Below are positions 17,918 to 26,677 of a stretch of DNA of 64,000 bases, in pieces. The stretch is taken from contig QZKJ01000103.1 in assembly GCA_003605035.1 (NCBI GenBank), positions 1-64,000 on the forward strand, written 5' to 3'. The notes beneath the pieces were generated by a model. The model did no database searches. It saw only the letters and a list, made by a program, of their open reading frames with translations, and was not told the DNA's origin. Within the stretch, counting starts at the first letter, position 1. Each line of letters starts with the position of its first letter. The translations under genes and the position numbers were made by a program. The stretch comes from Desulfurivibrio sp. (GTDB lineage Bacteria > Desulfobacterota > Desulfobulbia > Desulfobulbales > SURF-16).

Positions 17918-20591
17918 CACACCAAAAATAACCCCCATGCTCAGGCAGTATCTGGAAATCAAGGAGCAGCACCAGGATGCCATCCTCTTTTACCGGCTGG
18001 GCGATTTTTACGAAATGTTCTTTGACGACGCGGTCACCGCCTCCCGGGTGCTGGGCATTACCCTCACCAGCCGCAGCGGCAGGGACGACGAAAACAGGGT
18101 GCCGCTGTGCGGGGTTCCCTATCATGCCGCCTCGTCCTACCTGGCCAAACTGGTCAACAACGGTTTCCGGGTGGCGATCTGCGAGCAGGTTGAAGACCCG
18201 AAAGAGGCCAAGGGAGTGGTCAGACGGGAGGTGGTGCGGGTTATCAGTCCCGGCGTGGTGACCGAGGACCAGGTGCTTGATGCAAAATCAAACCGTTATG
18301 TGGCTGCCGTCTTCCGGCGGGAACAATGGGGCGTCAGTCTGCTTGATCTTTCCACCGGCGAGTTTCTGGTGGCGGAGTTCCGGGAACTGCCGGAACTGCT
18401 CGATGAACTGAACCGCCTGGCCGCAGCCGAACTGCTGGTGGCCGATGAGCAGGCCGCGGAAGTCGACGCAGTTTTCGAGCAGCTGCAGGCCGCCGCCTGC
18501 CGGACCAGCCGGCCGCTTGCCCTCTTTGACCCAGAGAACGCCAGGGAAGCCCTGCTTGAACACTTTCAGACCACGAGCCTGGCCGGTTTCGGCTGCGAGC
18601 AGCTGCAGGAAGGCATCTGCGCGGCCGGGGCCCTGCTGCAGTACATCCGGGAAACCCAGAAGACGGATCTCTCCCATATCGAACGTATCGTCCTGCTGGA
18701 ACGGGACAACGTGCTGCTGATTGACGACTCCTCCCGCCGCAATCTTGAACTGATGCAGACCATCATCGGCGCCAGCCGGGAAGGCTCCCTGCTGGCCACC
18801 ATCGATCTGACCCGCACGCCCATGGGCGCCAGGCTGCTCAAAAAAAATCTGCTCTTTCCCCTGCGCGACCTGGCGGAGATCAACCGCAGGCTTGACACGG
18901 TGGCCTTTCTGGTGGGTGAAAAGGCGCCAGCCGCCACTCCGCTGGCCGTGGCGGCGGCTGGCGCCGGCAGTGTTGCCGTGGTCAAAGGCGAAGGACTGCG
19001 GGCCAAACTGCGGGACATCCTGGCCGGCGTCTATGACCTGGAGAGGCTCAACAGCCGGGTGGTGCTGGGCACGGCCAACGGCCGGGACCTGACCTCCCTC
19101 AAGCAGACCCTGGCCCTGCTGCCGGAGCTGCGGTTGCTGGCCTCCCTGACCAGGGGCATTCTCTGCGAGGAGAGCCGCGATCTCGATCTGCTGGCCGATA
19201 TCCTTGATCTGCTCAACCGGGCGGTGCGGGAAGACTGCCCGGTTACCCTGCGGGAAGGCAAGCTTATTGCGCCGGGCTTTCACCGGGAGCTTGATGAGCT
19301 GGTCTCCATCATGCGCGACGCCAAAAAGCACATCCTGGCCCTGGAGGAAAAGGAACGGCAGCGCACCGGCATAGCCAAGCTGAAAATCGGCTTCAACAAG
19401 GTGTTCGGCTACTTCATCGAGGTGAGCAAGGGCCAGCTGGCCAACGTGCCCGATGATTTCATCCGCAAGCAGACCCTGGTCAATGCCGAACGCTTCATCA
19501 CCCCGGAATTGAAGGAATTCGAAAACAAGGTGCTCGGGGCGGAAGAAAAGAGAATCGAGCTGGAGTACCAGCTTTTCTGCCAGGTGCGGGAACAGGCGGC
19601 CGCGGCCAGCCCGCGCATCATCAGGGCCGCCTCTTTCATCGCCCGGGTGGATTTTTTCACCGCTCTGGCAGAAATCGCCCGGCGTTACCATTATGTCCGG
19701 CCCCAGGTCGATGAGGGCGAGGAAATCATCATCAAGGAAGGACGGCACCCGGTGATCGAGCGCTCGCTGCCGGCCGGTCGCTTTGTACCCAATGACATTC
19801 ACCTCGATCAGACCAGCCAGGAGGTACTGATCATCACCGGCCCCAACATGGCCGGCAAATCAACGGTGCTGCGGCAGACGGCGCTGATTGTCCTCATGTG
19901 CCAGATGGGCAGCTTTGTGCCGGCTGCCGAGGCGCGCATCGGCATGGTGGACCGCATCTTCACCAGGGTGGGCGCCATGGACGATCTGCGCCGGGGCCAG
20001 TCGACCTTCATGGTGGAAATGAATGAAACCGCCAACATCTTGAACAACGTCACGGAAAAGAGCCTGGTGGTGCTGGATGAAATCGGCCGGGGCACCAGCA
20101 CCTTTGACGGGCTGGCCATTGCCTGGGCCGTCACCGAGGAGCTGGTGAATAAAAACAGCAAAGGGGTGAAGACCATTTTCGCCACCCATTATCATGAGCT
20201 GACCGAGCTGGCGCTCACCCACAACCGCATCAAAAACTTCAACATCGCCGTGCGGGAGTGGGATGACAGCATCATCTTCCTGCACAAGCTGCTGCCGGGC
20301 GGCACCAGCAAAAGCTACGGCATCCAGGTGGCGGCCCTGGCCGGGGTGCCCAGACGGGTGGTGGAGCGGGCCCATGAACTGCTGCACAATATCGAAAAAG
20401 GGGAACTCAACAGCGAGGGCAGGCCGCGCATCGCCCCAGGTAAAAAAAGCAGGGCCAGGCACCCGAGTCAGCTCAATCTCTTTGCCGAACAAGATGACTC
20501 CCTCAGACAAAAGATCAAACAGATCGAGCCGGACCGCTTAACCCCCATTGAAGCTCTTCATCTTCTCTATGAGCTGAAAAATGCCACGTAA
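17910..20591 (+). CDS. mutS: DNA mismatch repair ATPase MutS
   Basis: Recognises mismatches and starts methyl-independent or MutH-type repair with MutL. 893 residues. The N-terminal mismatch-binding FYE motif is in GDFYEMFFDDA (about 31-41). The connector, lever and clamp domains follow, and the ATPase has GPNMAGKST near 643-651, Walker B LVVLDEIGRGTSTFDG and the His motif FATHYHEL. A C-terminal helix-turn-helix tail ends in PIEALHLLYELK. The end overlaps the next gene. Confidence 0.97.
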   Translation: MNDTPKITPMLRQYLEIKEQHQDAILFYRLGDFYEMFFDDAVTASRVLGITLTSRSGRDDENRVPLCGVPYHAASSYLAKLVNNGFRVAICEQVEDPKEAKGVVRREVVRVISPGVVTEDQVLDAKSNRYVAAVFRREQWGVSLLDLSTGEFLVAEFRELPELLDELNRLAAAELLVADEQAAEVDAVFEQLQAAACRTSRPLALFDPENAREALLEHFQTTSLAGFGCEQLQEGICAAGALLQYIRETQKTDLSHIERIVLLERDNVLLIDDSSRRNLELMQTIIGASREGSLLATIDLTRTPMGARLLKKNLLFPLRDLAEINRRLDTVAFLVGEKAPAATPLAVAAAGAGSVAVVKGEGLRAKLRDILAGVYDLERLNSRVVLGTANGRDLTSLKQTLALLPELRLLASLTRGILCEESRDLDLLADILDLLNRAVREDCPVTLREGKLIAPGFHRELDELVSIMRDAKKHILALEEKERQRTGIAKLKIGFNKVFGYFIEVSKGQLANVPDDFIRKQTLVNAERFITPELKEFENKVLGAEEKRIELEYQLFCQVREQAAAASPRIIRAASFIARVDFFTALAEIARRYHYVRPQVDEGEEIIIKEGRHPVIERSLPAGRFVPNDIHLDQTSQEVLIITGPNMAGKSTVLRQTALIVLMCQMGSFVPAAEARIGMVDRIFTRVGAMDDLRRGQSTFMVEMNETANILNNVTEKSLVVLDEIGRGTSTFDGLAIAWAVTEELVNKNSKGVKTIFATHYHELTELALTHNRIKNFNIAVREWDDSIIFLHKLLPGGTSKSYGIQVAALAGVPRRVVERAHELLHNIEKGELNSEGRPRIAPGKKSRARHPSQLNLFAEQDDSLRQKIKQIEPDRLTPIEALHLLYELKNAT

Positions 20592-22317
20592 ACTGCCTCT
20601 TTTCCCCATCATCATCCTCCTGCTTATTGTTTTCGCTTATCAGGGCAAGGCCGGGGCCGAGTCGCAGGTGACGGACCGCATCGCCAAGCGCTTTGAGCTG
20701 GCAGCCTGCCAGTATCACAATCTCACCTTCAATACAGGGGAGAAAAATCGCGACCGCTGGCTGCAAGGCGTCAAAGCACTGCAGACCGTCTTCCGCCTTG
20801 ATCCAGGCCATGCCAGGACGCCGCCGGCCCTGTTCATGCTTGGCCGCATGTATGAGGAAATGGCCGGCCGCTTTCAGGAGCCCCAGGATCTCAGCGAAGC
20901 TGCCGGCTACTATGAAGACCTGGCCACGCTGTTTCCCGGAGACCAGCTGGCCGATGACGCCCTGCTGAAGCTGGGCAATATCTGCCTGAAAAAAAAGATT
21001 AATGACAAAAAGGCCGAAACGATATTTGCCCGGATTATCACCGTTTACCCGGATGGCGATATGGCCCGGGAGGCGGCTCACCTGCTGCGCGAGATGAAAA
21101 AAAACGGCAACGCAGCTGCGGCCAGCGAAAAACATGGGCAACCTGCGACTGAGTATGCGACTGCGCAGCCAGTGGCTGAACAGCAGCCCGTGACCGAACA
21201 GCAGGTGGCTGAGCAGGCGGTGCCCGCGCAGCAAGTGGCTGAGCAGCAGCCCATGGCCGTTCTCAGCCAGCCCATCCGTTTCTGGTCTACCAAAAACTAT
21301 ACCAGGGTGGTTATTGAACCCTCTTTTCCCGTGCAGTTCAAAGAGAACTTTCTCAAGGCTGACGGCGAGCTGCCCCGGCGGCTCTATATCGATCTTTTCA
21401 ATACCCGCATCGCCCCGACCTTTCAGAACGCCATCCCGATCAGAGACGGTCTGCTCAAGCAGGTGCGGGGCGCCCAGTTTGACAAGAGTACGGTGCGGGT
21501 GGTGCTGGATACCGAATCGGTGCAGGACTACAAGATTTTCACCATGGATGACCCCTTCCGCGTGGTCATTGACGTCACCGGCACCAAACCCAGGCCGCAA
21601 ACCCCGCAGAAACTCCCCACCCTGGCCGAACAGTTCGGTCTGGGGGTGAAGACCATTGTCATCGACCCGGGCCATGGCGGCAGGGACCCGGGAGCGCTCG
21701 GTGTAAACGGCCTGCAGGAAAAGGAGGTGGTGCTCAAGGTGGCCAAAAAGGTGGCGGCCATCCTGGAAAAGGAGACGGCCTTCAAGGTCCTGCTGACCAG
21801 GGATCGTGACGTCTACCTGCCGCTGGAAGAACGAACCGCCATTGCCAACACCGAGGAGGCGGATCTCTTTGTCTCCATTCACGCCAATTCCGCCCCCAAC
21901 ATCCATGCCAGCGGGGTGGAAACCTATTTTCTCAGTCTGGCCACCAGTCGGGAAGAGATGCAGGCAGCGGCCCGGGAAAACGCCTCCTCGTCAAGCCAGA
22001 TCAGCGATCTGCAGAAGATCCTGCAGGATCTGATGCAAAACAGCAAGATCGAGGAATCCGCCCGTCTGGCCGGCAGTGTCCAGGGTGAACTGGTCAATGG
22101 CTTAAACAGCAAATACAGCGTCAAAAACCTCGGCGTCAAAAAGGCCCCCTTCATCGTCCTGATCGGCGCCCAGATGCCGGCCATACTCACGGAAATCGCT
22201 TTCTTAAGCAACAGGGACGAGGTCCGCCGCCTGCAGGATGAGCGGTATCTTGAGGCCATTGCCCGCTATATTGCCGCCGGCGTCCGGCAATACGCGGCAA
22301 AACTCAACGGCCTGTAG
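20581..22317 (+). CDS. N-acetylmuramoyl-L-alanine amidase, AmiC-like with AMIN and TPR-like regions
   Basis: Periplasmic zinc amidase that cleaves septal peptidoglycan. 578 residues with an N-terminal signal sequence (residues 5-26, ending KAGAES). A TPR-like helical region spans about 35-180. A Gln/Glu-rich linker of repeated AEQQPV/EQQV units is near 190-225. The AMIN domain, which guides such enzymes to the septum, covers about 230-340. Amidase_3 starts at about 358 with IDPGHGGRDPGA, then EKEV and SIHANS zinc and catalytic motifs. Start ATG 20581 overlaps the mutS stop. Confidence 0.9.
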   Translation: MPRKLPLFPIIILLLIVFAYQGKAGAESQVTDRIAKRFELAACQYHNLTFNTGEKNRDRWLQGVKALQTVFRLDPGHARTPPALFMLGRMYEEMAGRFQEPQDLSEAAGYYEDLATLFPGDQLADDALLKLGNICLKKKINDKKAETIFARIITVYPDGDMAREAAHLLREMKKNGNAAAASEKHGQPATEYATAQPVAEQQPVTEQQVAEQAVPAQQVAEQQPMAVLSQPIRFWSTKNYTRVVIEPSFPVQFKENFLKADGELPRRLYIDLFNTRIAPTFQNAIPIRDGLLKQVRGAQFDKSTVRVVLDTESVQDYKIFTMDDPFRVVIDVTGTKPRPQTPQKLPTLAEQFGLGVKTIVIDPGHGGRDPGALGVNGLQEKEVVLKVAKKVAAILEKETAFKVLLTRDRDVYLPLEERTAIANTEEADLFVSIHANSAPNIHASGVETYFLSLATSREEMQAAARENASSSSQISDLQKILQDLMQNSKIEESARLAGSVQGELVNGLNSKYSVKNLGVKKAPFIVLIGAQMPAILTEIAFLSNRDEVRRLQDERYLEAIARYIAAGVRQYAAKLNGL

Positions 22318-22383
22318 CCCGGGGAAAACCAGGCGCAATCAAACTGATCACCGGGGTACTGGTTCCCTGTCACGAAATCGGGG

Positions 22384-23136
22384 CTACCAGTTTTTCGCCA
22401 CCCGGGCCAGGGTGAGCACGTCCACCCGGGCCGCCCCTGCCTGCCTGAGGGTGCGGGCGCATTCATTCACCGTGGTGCCGGTGGTGAACACGTCATCCAC
22501 CAGTACGATATTCTTGCCGCAGACCTCCCGGGGGCTTGGCACCTGAAAGGCATCCCGCAGGTTCCTGCGGCGCGAAGCCCCATCAAGTCCGGTCTGGGGG
22601 ATGGTATCGCGCCGGCGTTTGAGGGCCGTTTTCCTGATCATCTTTTTCTCCGCCGGATAAAAGGCCAGGGCCAGCAGCAGGGACTGATTAAAGCCGCGCT
22701 GGCGCAACCGCCTGCTGTGCAGGGGAACCGGGATGATGCAGTCAGGGGTTACCAGATCAGCGCAGGGACGGCATTGCTCTTTGAATGTGCGGAAGGTCGC
22801 CAGCGCCGCCTTCCTGCCGCCGAATTTGAGTCCGAGGATCGCCTTGGCCGCGGTGGCGTTATACACCATGACGGCGCGCGCCCTGGTGAAATGCCATTTT
22901 TTTTTCAGACAGAGGGTGCAGAGATGATTTTCCCCGGCCGCAAACAGGATGCCGCAGCAGGGGCAGTAAGGCTCGTTGATAAATTTTATTTTACCAAGGC
23001 AGCGTTCACAGAAAAGGATGGCGGACTGCGGCAGAGCTGCGCCGCAGCTCAGACAGCTGGGGGGAAAGCAGAGATCGGCCAGGGCCTGCAAAGAGCTCCT
23101 GCCCGTCCCGGCTATCTTGCTAAAGATTGAATTCAT
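22384..23136 (-). CDS. comF: ComF family phosphoribosyltransferase-like protein
   Basis: 250-residue ComF/GntX family protein. Two zinc-binding Cys clusters in the first 85 residues (CFPPSCLSCG, CERC, CPCCG, CTLCLKKK), then a type I PRTase domain with the PRPP motif IVLVDDVFTTGTT (about 215-227). In naturally competent bacteria ComF supports transformation; here the role is unproven. The gene converges on the amidase gene and is read away from the CxxU mini-ORF on the other strand. Confidence 0.9.
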   Translation of the reverse strand: MNSIFSKIAGTGRSSLQALADLCFPPSCLSCGAALPQSAILFCERCLGKIKFINEPYCPCCGILFAAGENHLCTLCLKKKWHFTRARAVMVYNATAAKAILGLKFGGRKAALATFRTFKEQCRPCADLVTPDCIIPVPLHSRRLRQRGFNQSLLLALAFYPAEKKMIRKTALKRRRDTIPQTGLDGASRRRNLRDAFQVPSPREVCGKNIVLVDDVFTTGTTVNECARTLRQAGAARVDVLTLARVAKNW

Positions 23137-23209
23137 GGCGGCAACATGTTAATTATTATCTTTATCAGACCTGCCGTTTGTTTGCCGGGGTAAAAGGAAA
23201 AGGATAATA

Positions 23210-23365
23210 ATGAAATCCGTTTTGTATGCCATCATTGCCATGGCGGCCGCCATCTTCTTCATCAGGAAAATAATAAAAAGCAGCAACTGCACCCCTTGAC
23301 TGGTCATTTACGGATCCATCGGGGTGGGTCTTGCTACCTATTATCTGCTCAGCAGATTTCTGTAA
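23210..23365 (+). CDS. Candidate small membrane selenoprotein with CxxU motif
   Basis: A 51-residue frame if UGA 23297-23299 is read as selenocysteine. A good ribosome-binding site (AAGGA repeated, at 23194-23204) precedes ATG 23210. Residues 3-18 and 31-50 are hydrophobic and can form two membrane helices joined by a basic, polar loop that carries C27-T-P-U30. The 66 bases after the UGA remain open in the same frame. A 7- or 8-bp stem with a GGGG-rich apical loop begins 12 nt after the UGA, matching the size and position rules for bacterial SECIS elements. selD in this window also uses UGA, so the decoding machinery is likely present. No family is recognised. If the UGA were a stop, a 29-residue single-helix peptide would result. 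Confidence 0.5.
23312..23333 (+). promoter_or_regulatory. Putative SECIS hairpin of the CxxU mini-ORF
   Basis: Arms GGATCCA and TGGGTCT form 7 pairs (two G-U), and an additional U-G pair leaves the loop CGGG. The loop starts about 20 nt after the UGA, within the range known for bacterial selenoprotein mRNAs. Based on hand folding. Confidence 0.45.
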
Positions 23366-23385
23366 AATGTAGCAGAAATTTCTGC
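23345..23385. repeat. Palindromes and short direct repeat after the CxxU mini-ORF
   Basis: A perfect 14-bp palindrome (23372-23385, GCAGAAATTTCTGC) follows the related AGCAGATTTCTG (23351-23362) and an 11-nt CTGCT-C-AGCAG hairpin (23345-23355). Together they could act as an attenuator or end of the mini-ORF transcript ahead of mtnA; the following T-run (23399-23405) is separated from the hairpin by 13 nt. Confidence 0.4.
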
Positions 23386-23425
23386 AAAAATTGCGCCCTT
23401 TTTTTCGAGAGACCGTTTCCATATC

Positions 23426-24553
23426 ATGAAGGTAAAAAATACGCACTTTCGCACCATCTGGCCCGATGCCGCCGATAACACCATCATCAGGATCATTGAT
23501 CAACGGCTGCTGCCCCACCGCTTTGTCATCGAGGAACTGCGCACGCTGGACGACTTCTGCCGGGCCATCCGGGATATGCATGTCCGCGGCGCCGGCCTGA
23601 TCGGGGCAACCGCCGGCTTTGCCATGTATGCCGCCGCCCTTGCCGCACCCGCGGCTGAGGCCGAGGCGGACTCCTACTTCAGGGAGAGCGCGCAAAGGCT
23701 GGTGGCCACCCGGCCCACAGCCAGAAATCTCGCCTGGGCGGTGGAAAGGCAGCTCGCGACAATCGGCCGGCTCAAAGACCGGCAAGACCGCATCAGAACA
23801 TCCTTGCAGGTGGCCTGCCGGATTGCCGATGAGGACGCCTCTTTCTGCCAGCAGATCGGCGAACACGGTCTGAAACTTATTGCCGCCATCAGCAGAAAAA
23901 AAGGGGGGAAACCGGTCAATATTCTCACCCACTGCAATGCCGGCTGGCTGGCCTTTGTCGATTACGGTTCGGCCACGGCGCCGATTTACGCGGCCCATCA
24001 GGCCGGCATCAGGGTCCATGTCTATGTGGATGAGACCAGGCCCTGGCTGCAGGGCGCCCGGCTGACCGCCTGGGAACTGCGGGAGGAAGGGGTTCCCCAT
24101 ACCCTGATCGCTGACAACACCGGCGGCCATCTCATGCAGCACGGCATGGTGGATATGGTCATTGTCGGCACGGACCGCACCACCTCTACCGGCGATGTGG
24201 CCAACAAGATCGGCACCTACCTGAAAGCCCTGGCCGCCAGAGACAACAACATCCCCTTTTACGTAGCCCTGCCTTCCTCCACCTTTGACTGGGAGATTGA
24301 AGACGGCCTCCGCCAGATTCCCATCGAGGAGCGTTCCGGCGATGAGGTGAATTACGTCAGCGGCCTCTCAGCCGACAACAGGCTGGAAACCGTGCTGGTG
24401 CCGCCAGCCGGGACCAGATCGCTTAATTTCGGCTTTGACGTCACACCTGCCAGACTTGTCACCGCCCTGATCACCGAACGGGGGGTGGTGGCGGCCAGCA
24501 GGAAGGAAATTTTGCGGATGTTTCCGGAAAAAAATAAAATTAAAGGGAGCTGA
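23426..24553 (+). CDS. mtnA: S-methyl-5-thioribose-1-phosphate isomerase
   Basis: Isomerises methylthioribose-1-phosphate to methylthioribulose-1-phosphate in methionine salvage. 375 residues. Signature stretches: MHVRGAGLIGATAGFAM, NILTHCNAGWLAFVDYG (catalytic Cys), IVGTDRTTSTGDVANKIGTY (catalytic Asp) and FYVALPSSTFD. No other salvage gene is adjacent. It converges with the next gene, and the two 3' ends overlap by 14 bp. Confidence 0.94.
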   Translation: MKVKNTHFRTIWPDAADNTIIRIIDQRLLPHRFVIEELRTLDDFCRAIRDMHVRGAGLIGATAGFAMYAAALAAPAAEAEADSYFRESAQRLVATRPTARNLAWAVERQLATIGRLKDRQDRIRTSLQVACRIADEDASFCQQIGEHGLKLIAAISRKKGGKPVNILTHCNAGWLAFVDYGSATAPIYAAHQAGIRVHVYVDETRPWLQGARLTAWELREEGVPHTLIADNTGGHLMQHGMVDMVIVGTDRTTSTGDVANKIGTYLKALAARDNNIPFYVALPSSTFDWEIEDGLRQIPIEERSGDEVNYVSGLSADNRLETVLVPPAGTRSLNFGFDVTPARLVTALITERGVVAASRKEILRMFPEKNKIKGS

Positions 24554-25655
24554 TCACCCGGTCATGAAACAGGGGCCGGAACTCTCTGATCAGATTGTTC
24601 TCCCGGGAAGGGTGCACCCGGTTGGTCAGCAGCACCATCACCAGTTGCCGCTGCGGATCAATCCATAAAGAGGTGCCGGTAAAGCCGAGATGGCCGACAC
24701 TTTCCGGACTGATCCGGCTGCCGGCCGATGAACCGATGGGCGATGGGGTATCAAAGCCCAGGGCCCAGCTGCTTTCCGCAACCAGATCCTGGCGCCGGAA
24801 AAATTCCTTCAGCAGGGTACCTGAAAAATAAGGATGCGCGGCCCGGTCCTGCCAGATCTCAAGCAGAAAGGAGGACAAAAAAAGCACGCTGTCTATATCG
24901 CCAAACAACCCAGCCTGGCCTGCCACCCCTCCCAGCGCCCAGGTATTATCGTCTGAAACCTCACCTGCCAGTACCTTGCCGCGCCACGGACAGTTTTCCG
25001 TGGCGGCAAAATCACTTTTTCCCTTCTGCCGGGGATTAAAGACCAGCCGGTCGGCCAGCCCCAGTGGGGCCAACACCTTTTCCCTGACAAAGATATCTAG
25101 CGGCAGACCTGACTGCACCTCGACAATCATGCCCAGCAGCATAAAGCCTAAATCGCTGTACAGGGCCCTGCTGCCCGGGGGCCAGCCAAGGGGTTCCCGC
25201 AGGATGAGGTCAAGCAGGGTATTTTTTCTTTCTGATTCAGTAACATGAATGAGCTGCTGATAAAAGGGGTGGTGCGCGGCCAGGCCGGAGCAGTGATTGA
25301 GCAGTCGGCGCAGGGTAATATCTTTTTTATCAGGGGCAATATCCCTCTGCAGCAGCGAAGCCAGGGGCTCATCCAGCCCAATCTTTCCTGCCTGCACCAG
25401 ACAGAGCAGAGCCAGGGTGGTGGCCAGCGGCTTGGTCAAGGAGGCAAGATCGAACAGCGTCTGCCTTCTCATTTTTTTTGGCCGGGGCACCAGTGCGGCC
25501 TGGCCCCAGACGGCGGTAAAGGTTTTTTGCCCAAAACCGCGGTTTACGGCAACCCCGACCGCCACACCCGGGAAAACCCGGCGGCTGATGGCCTCCCTGA
25601 TAAGCGGATCTACTGTTTGAAAAAGTTCTGCCGCAAAAGAACCATCTTCCTTCAA
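24540..25655 (-). CDS. Serine hydrolase, beta-lactamase class C / penicillin-binding-like
   Basis: 371-residue enzyme of the beta-lactamase superfamily. The SxxK motif is S-L-T-K in FDLASLTKPLAT (about 70-81). YSDLGFMLLG stands for the YxN block and HLGFTGTSLWIDP for the KTG-like region near the C-terminus. No signal peptide is obvious. Its start overlaps the mreB stop by four bases, so it is probably expressed with mreB and may act on cell-wall peptides or esters, but the substrate is unknown. Confidence 0.85.
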   Translation of the reverse strand: MKEDGSFAAELFQTVDPLIREAISRRVFPGVAVGVAVNRGFGQKTFTAVWGQAALVPRPKKMRRQTLFDLASLTKPLATTLALLCLVQAGKIGLDEPLASLLQRDIAPDKKDITLRRLLNHCSGLAAHHPFYQQLIHVTESERKNTLLDLILREPLGWPPGSRALYSDLGFMLLGMIVEVQSGLPLDIFVREKVLAPLGLADRLVFNPRQKGKSDFAATENCPWRGKVLAGEVSDDNTWALGGVAGQAGLFGDIDSVLFLSSFLLEIWQDRAAHPYFSGTLLKEFFRRQDLVAESSWALGFDTPSPIGSSAGSRISPESVGHLGFTGTSLWIDPQRQLVMVLLTNRVHPSRENNLIREFRPLFHDRVISSL

Positions 25656-26677
25656 TTAATAAAAACCTTTTGGTAATCCTTGAGGTTTTCCAGGGCGATG
25701 CCGCTTCCCATGGCAATGGCCAACAGAGGATCCCTGGTCAGGTGACAGGGTATTTTGGTGGTATTTTCGATGAGGGTATCCAATCCCCGCAGCAGTGACC
25801 CGCCGCCGGCCATATAGATACCCTCGTCATAAATATCGGTAACCAGTTCGGTGGGGGTTTTGTCCAGGGCCCGGCGCACCGCCTCCACAATGGCTTTCAC
25901 CGGCTCCTGCAGGGCAATTCTGATCTCCTGGGGCGTCAGGGTAACCTCCTTGGGATTGCTGGTGAGGACGTTTTTACCGATAAGGGTAAAGGGTTCCAGC
26001 CCTGGCATATCAATGGCCGATCCCGTGGCTATCTTGCATTTTTCCGCGGTGTTCTCGCCTATATAAATCTTATGCTGGTGAAAGAGATGGCGGATGATCG
26101 CCTCATTGAGTTCATCTCCCGCCACCCGCAATGATTCACAGTAGGCCACCGATGACATGGTGATGACGGCAACCTCGGTTGTCCCGCCTCCTATGTCGAT
26201 GATCATCCTGCCCTTGTTCTGGAAGACATCAAGGCCGGAACCTATGGCTGCGGCCATCGGCTCTTCTATCAGGTAGACCTTGCCGCAGCCCACCTCTTCC
26301 GCCGCCTCGATAACCGCCTTTTTTTCCACCTGGGTTATGCCGGTGGGCACACAGATAACTACTTTGGGCTTAAAGAATCGGCTCATTTTCTGGATTTTTA
26401 GAAAAAAACTCCTGATCATGGCCTGGGTGATGACAAAATCGGCAATCACCCCGTCTTTCAGGGGCCGGATGGCGCTGATATGCTGGGGAGTACGGCCCAG
26501 ATATTTTTTGGCCGATGCCCCGACTGCCAGAATCTCTTTGGTATAGGTATTATAAGCCACCACCGAAGGCTCGTTCAGGACAATGCCCGCTCCCTTCAGA
26601 TAGATGAGGGTATTGGCTGTACCGAGATCCATTGCCATGTTTTTGGAAAACAACGCAGGTAATTTGAATATACTCAT
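25652..26677 (-). CDS. mreB: Rod shape-determining protein MreB
   Basis: Bacterial actin that guides lateral wall synthesis. 341 residues. Actin-fold motifs: MDLGTANTLIYLKGAGIVLNEPSVVA (phosphate 1), GRMIIDIGGGTTEVAVI (phosphate 2) and IYMAGGGSLLRGLD (adenosine). Usual mreC/mreD/mrdAB partners are not next to it; instead a GAF protein precedes and a serine hydrolase follows, each overlapping by four bases. A second mreB may exist elsewhere in a normal mre cluster. Confidence 0.94.
   Translation of the reverse strand: MSIFKLPALFSKNMAMDLGTANTLIYLKGAGIVLNEPSVVAYNTYTKEILAVGASAKKYLGRTPQHISAIRPLKDGVIADFVITQAMIRSFFLKIQKMSRFFKPKVVICVPTGITQVEKKAVIEAAEEVGCGKVYLIEEPMAAAIGSGLDVFQNKGRMIIDIGGGTTEVAVITMSSVAYCESLRVAGDELNEAIIRHLFHQHKIYIGENTAEKCKIATGSAIDMPGLEPFTLIGKNVLTSNPKEVTLTPQEIRIALQEPVKAIVEAVRRALDKTPTELVTDIYDEGIYMAGGGSLLRGLDTLIENTTKIPCHLTRDPLLAIAMGSGIALENLKDYQKVFIN

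Noticed and set aside
18288-19802. A 504-codon minus-strand open frame
   Set aside because: Antisense to mutS. The mutS motifs and frame are unmistakable, so this is a shadow.
23165-24142. A 325-codon minus-strand open frame over the CxxU mini-ORF and mtnA
   Set aside because: It is antisense to mtnA, whose motifs are clear, and its protein has no known features. It does not argue against the mini-ORF.
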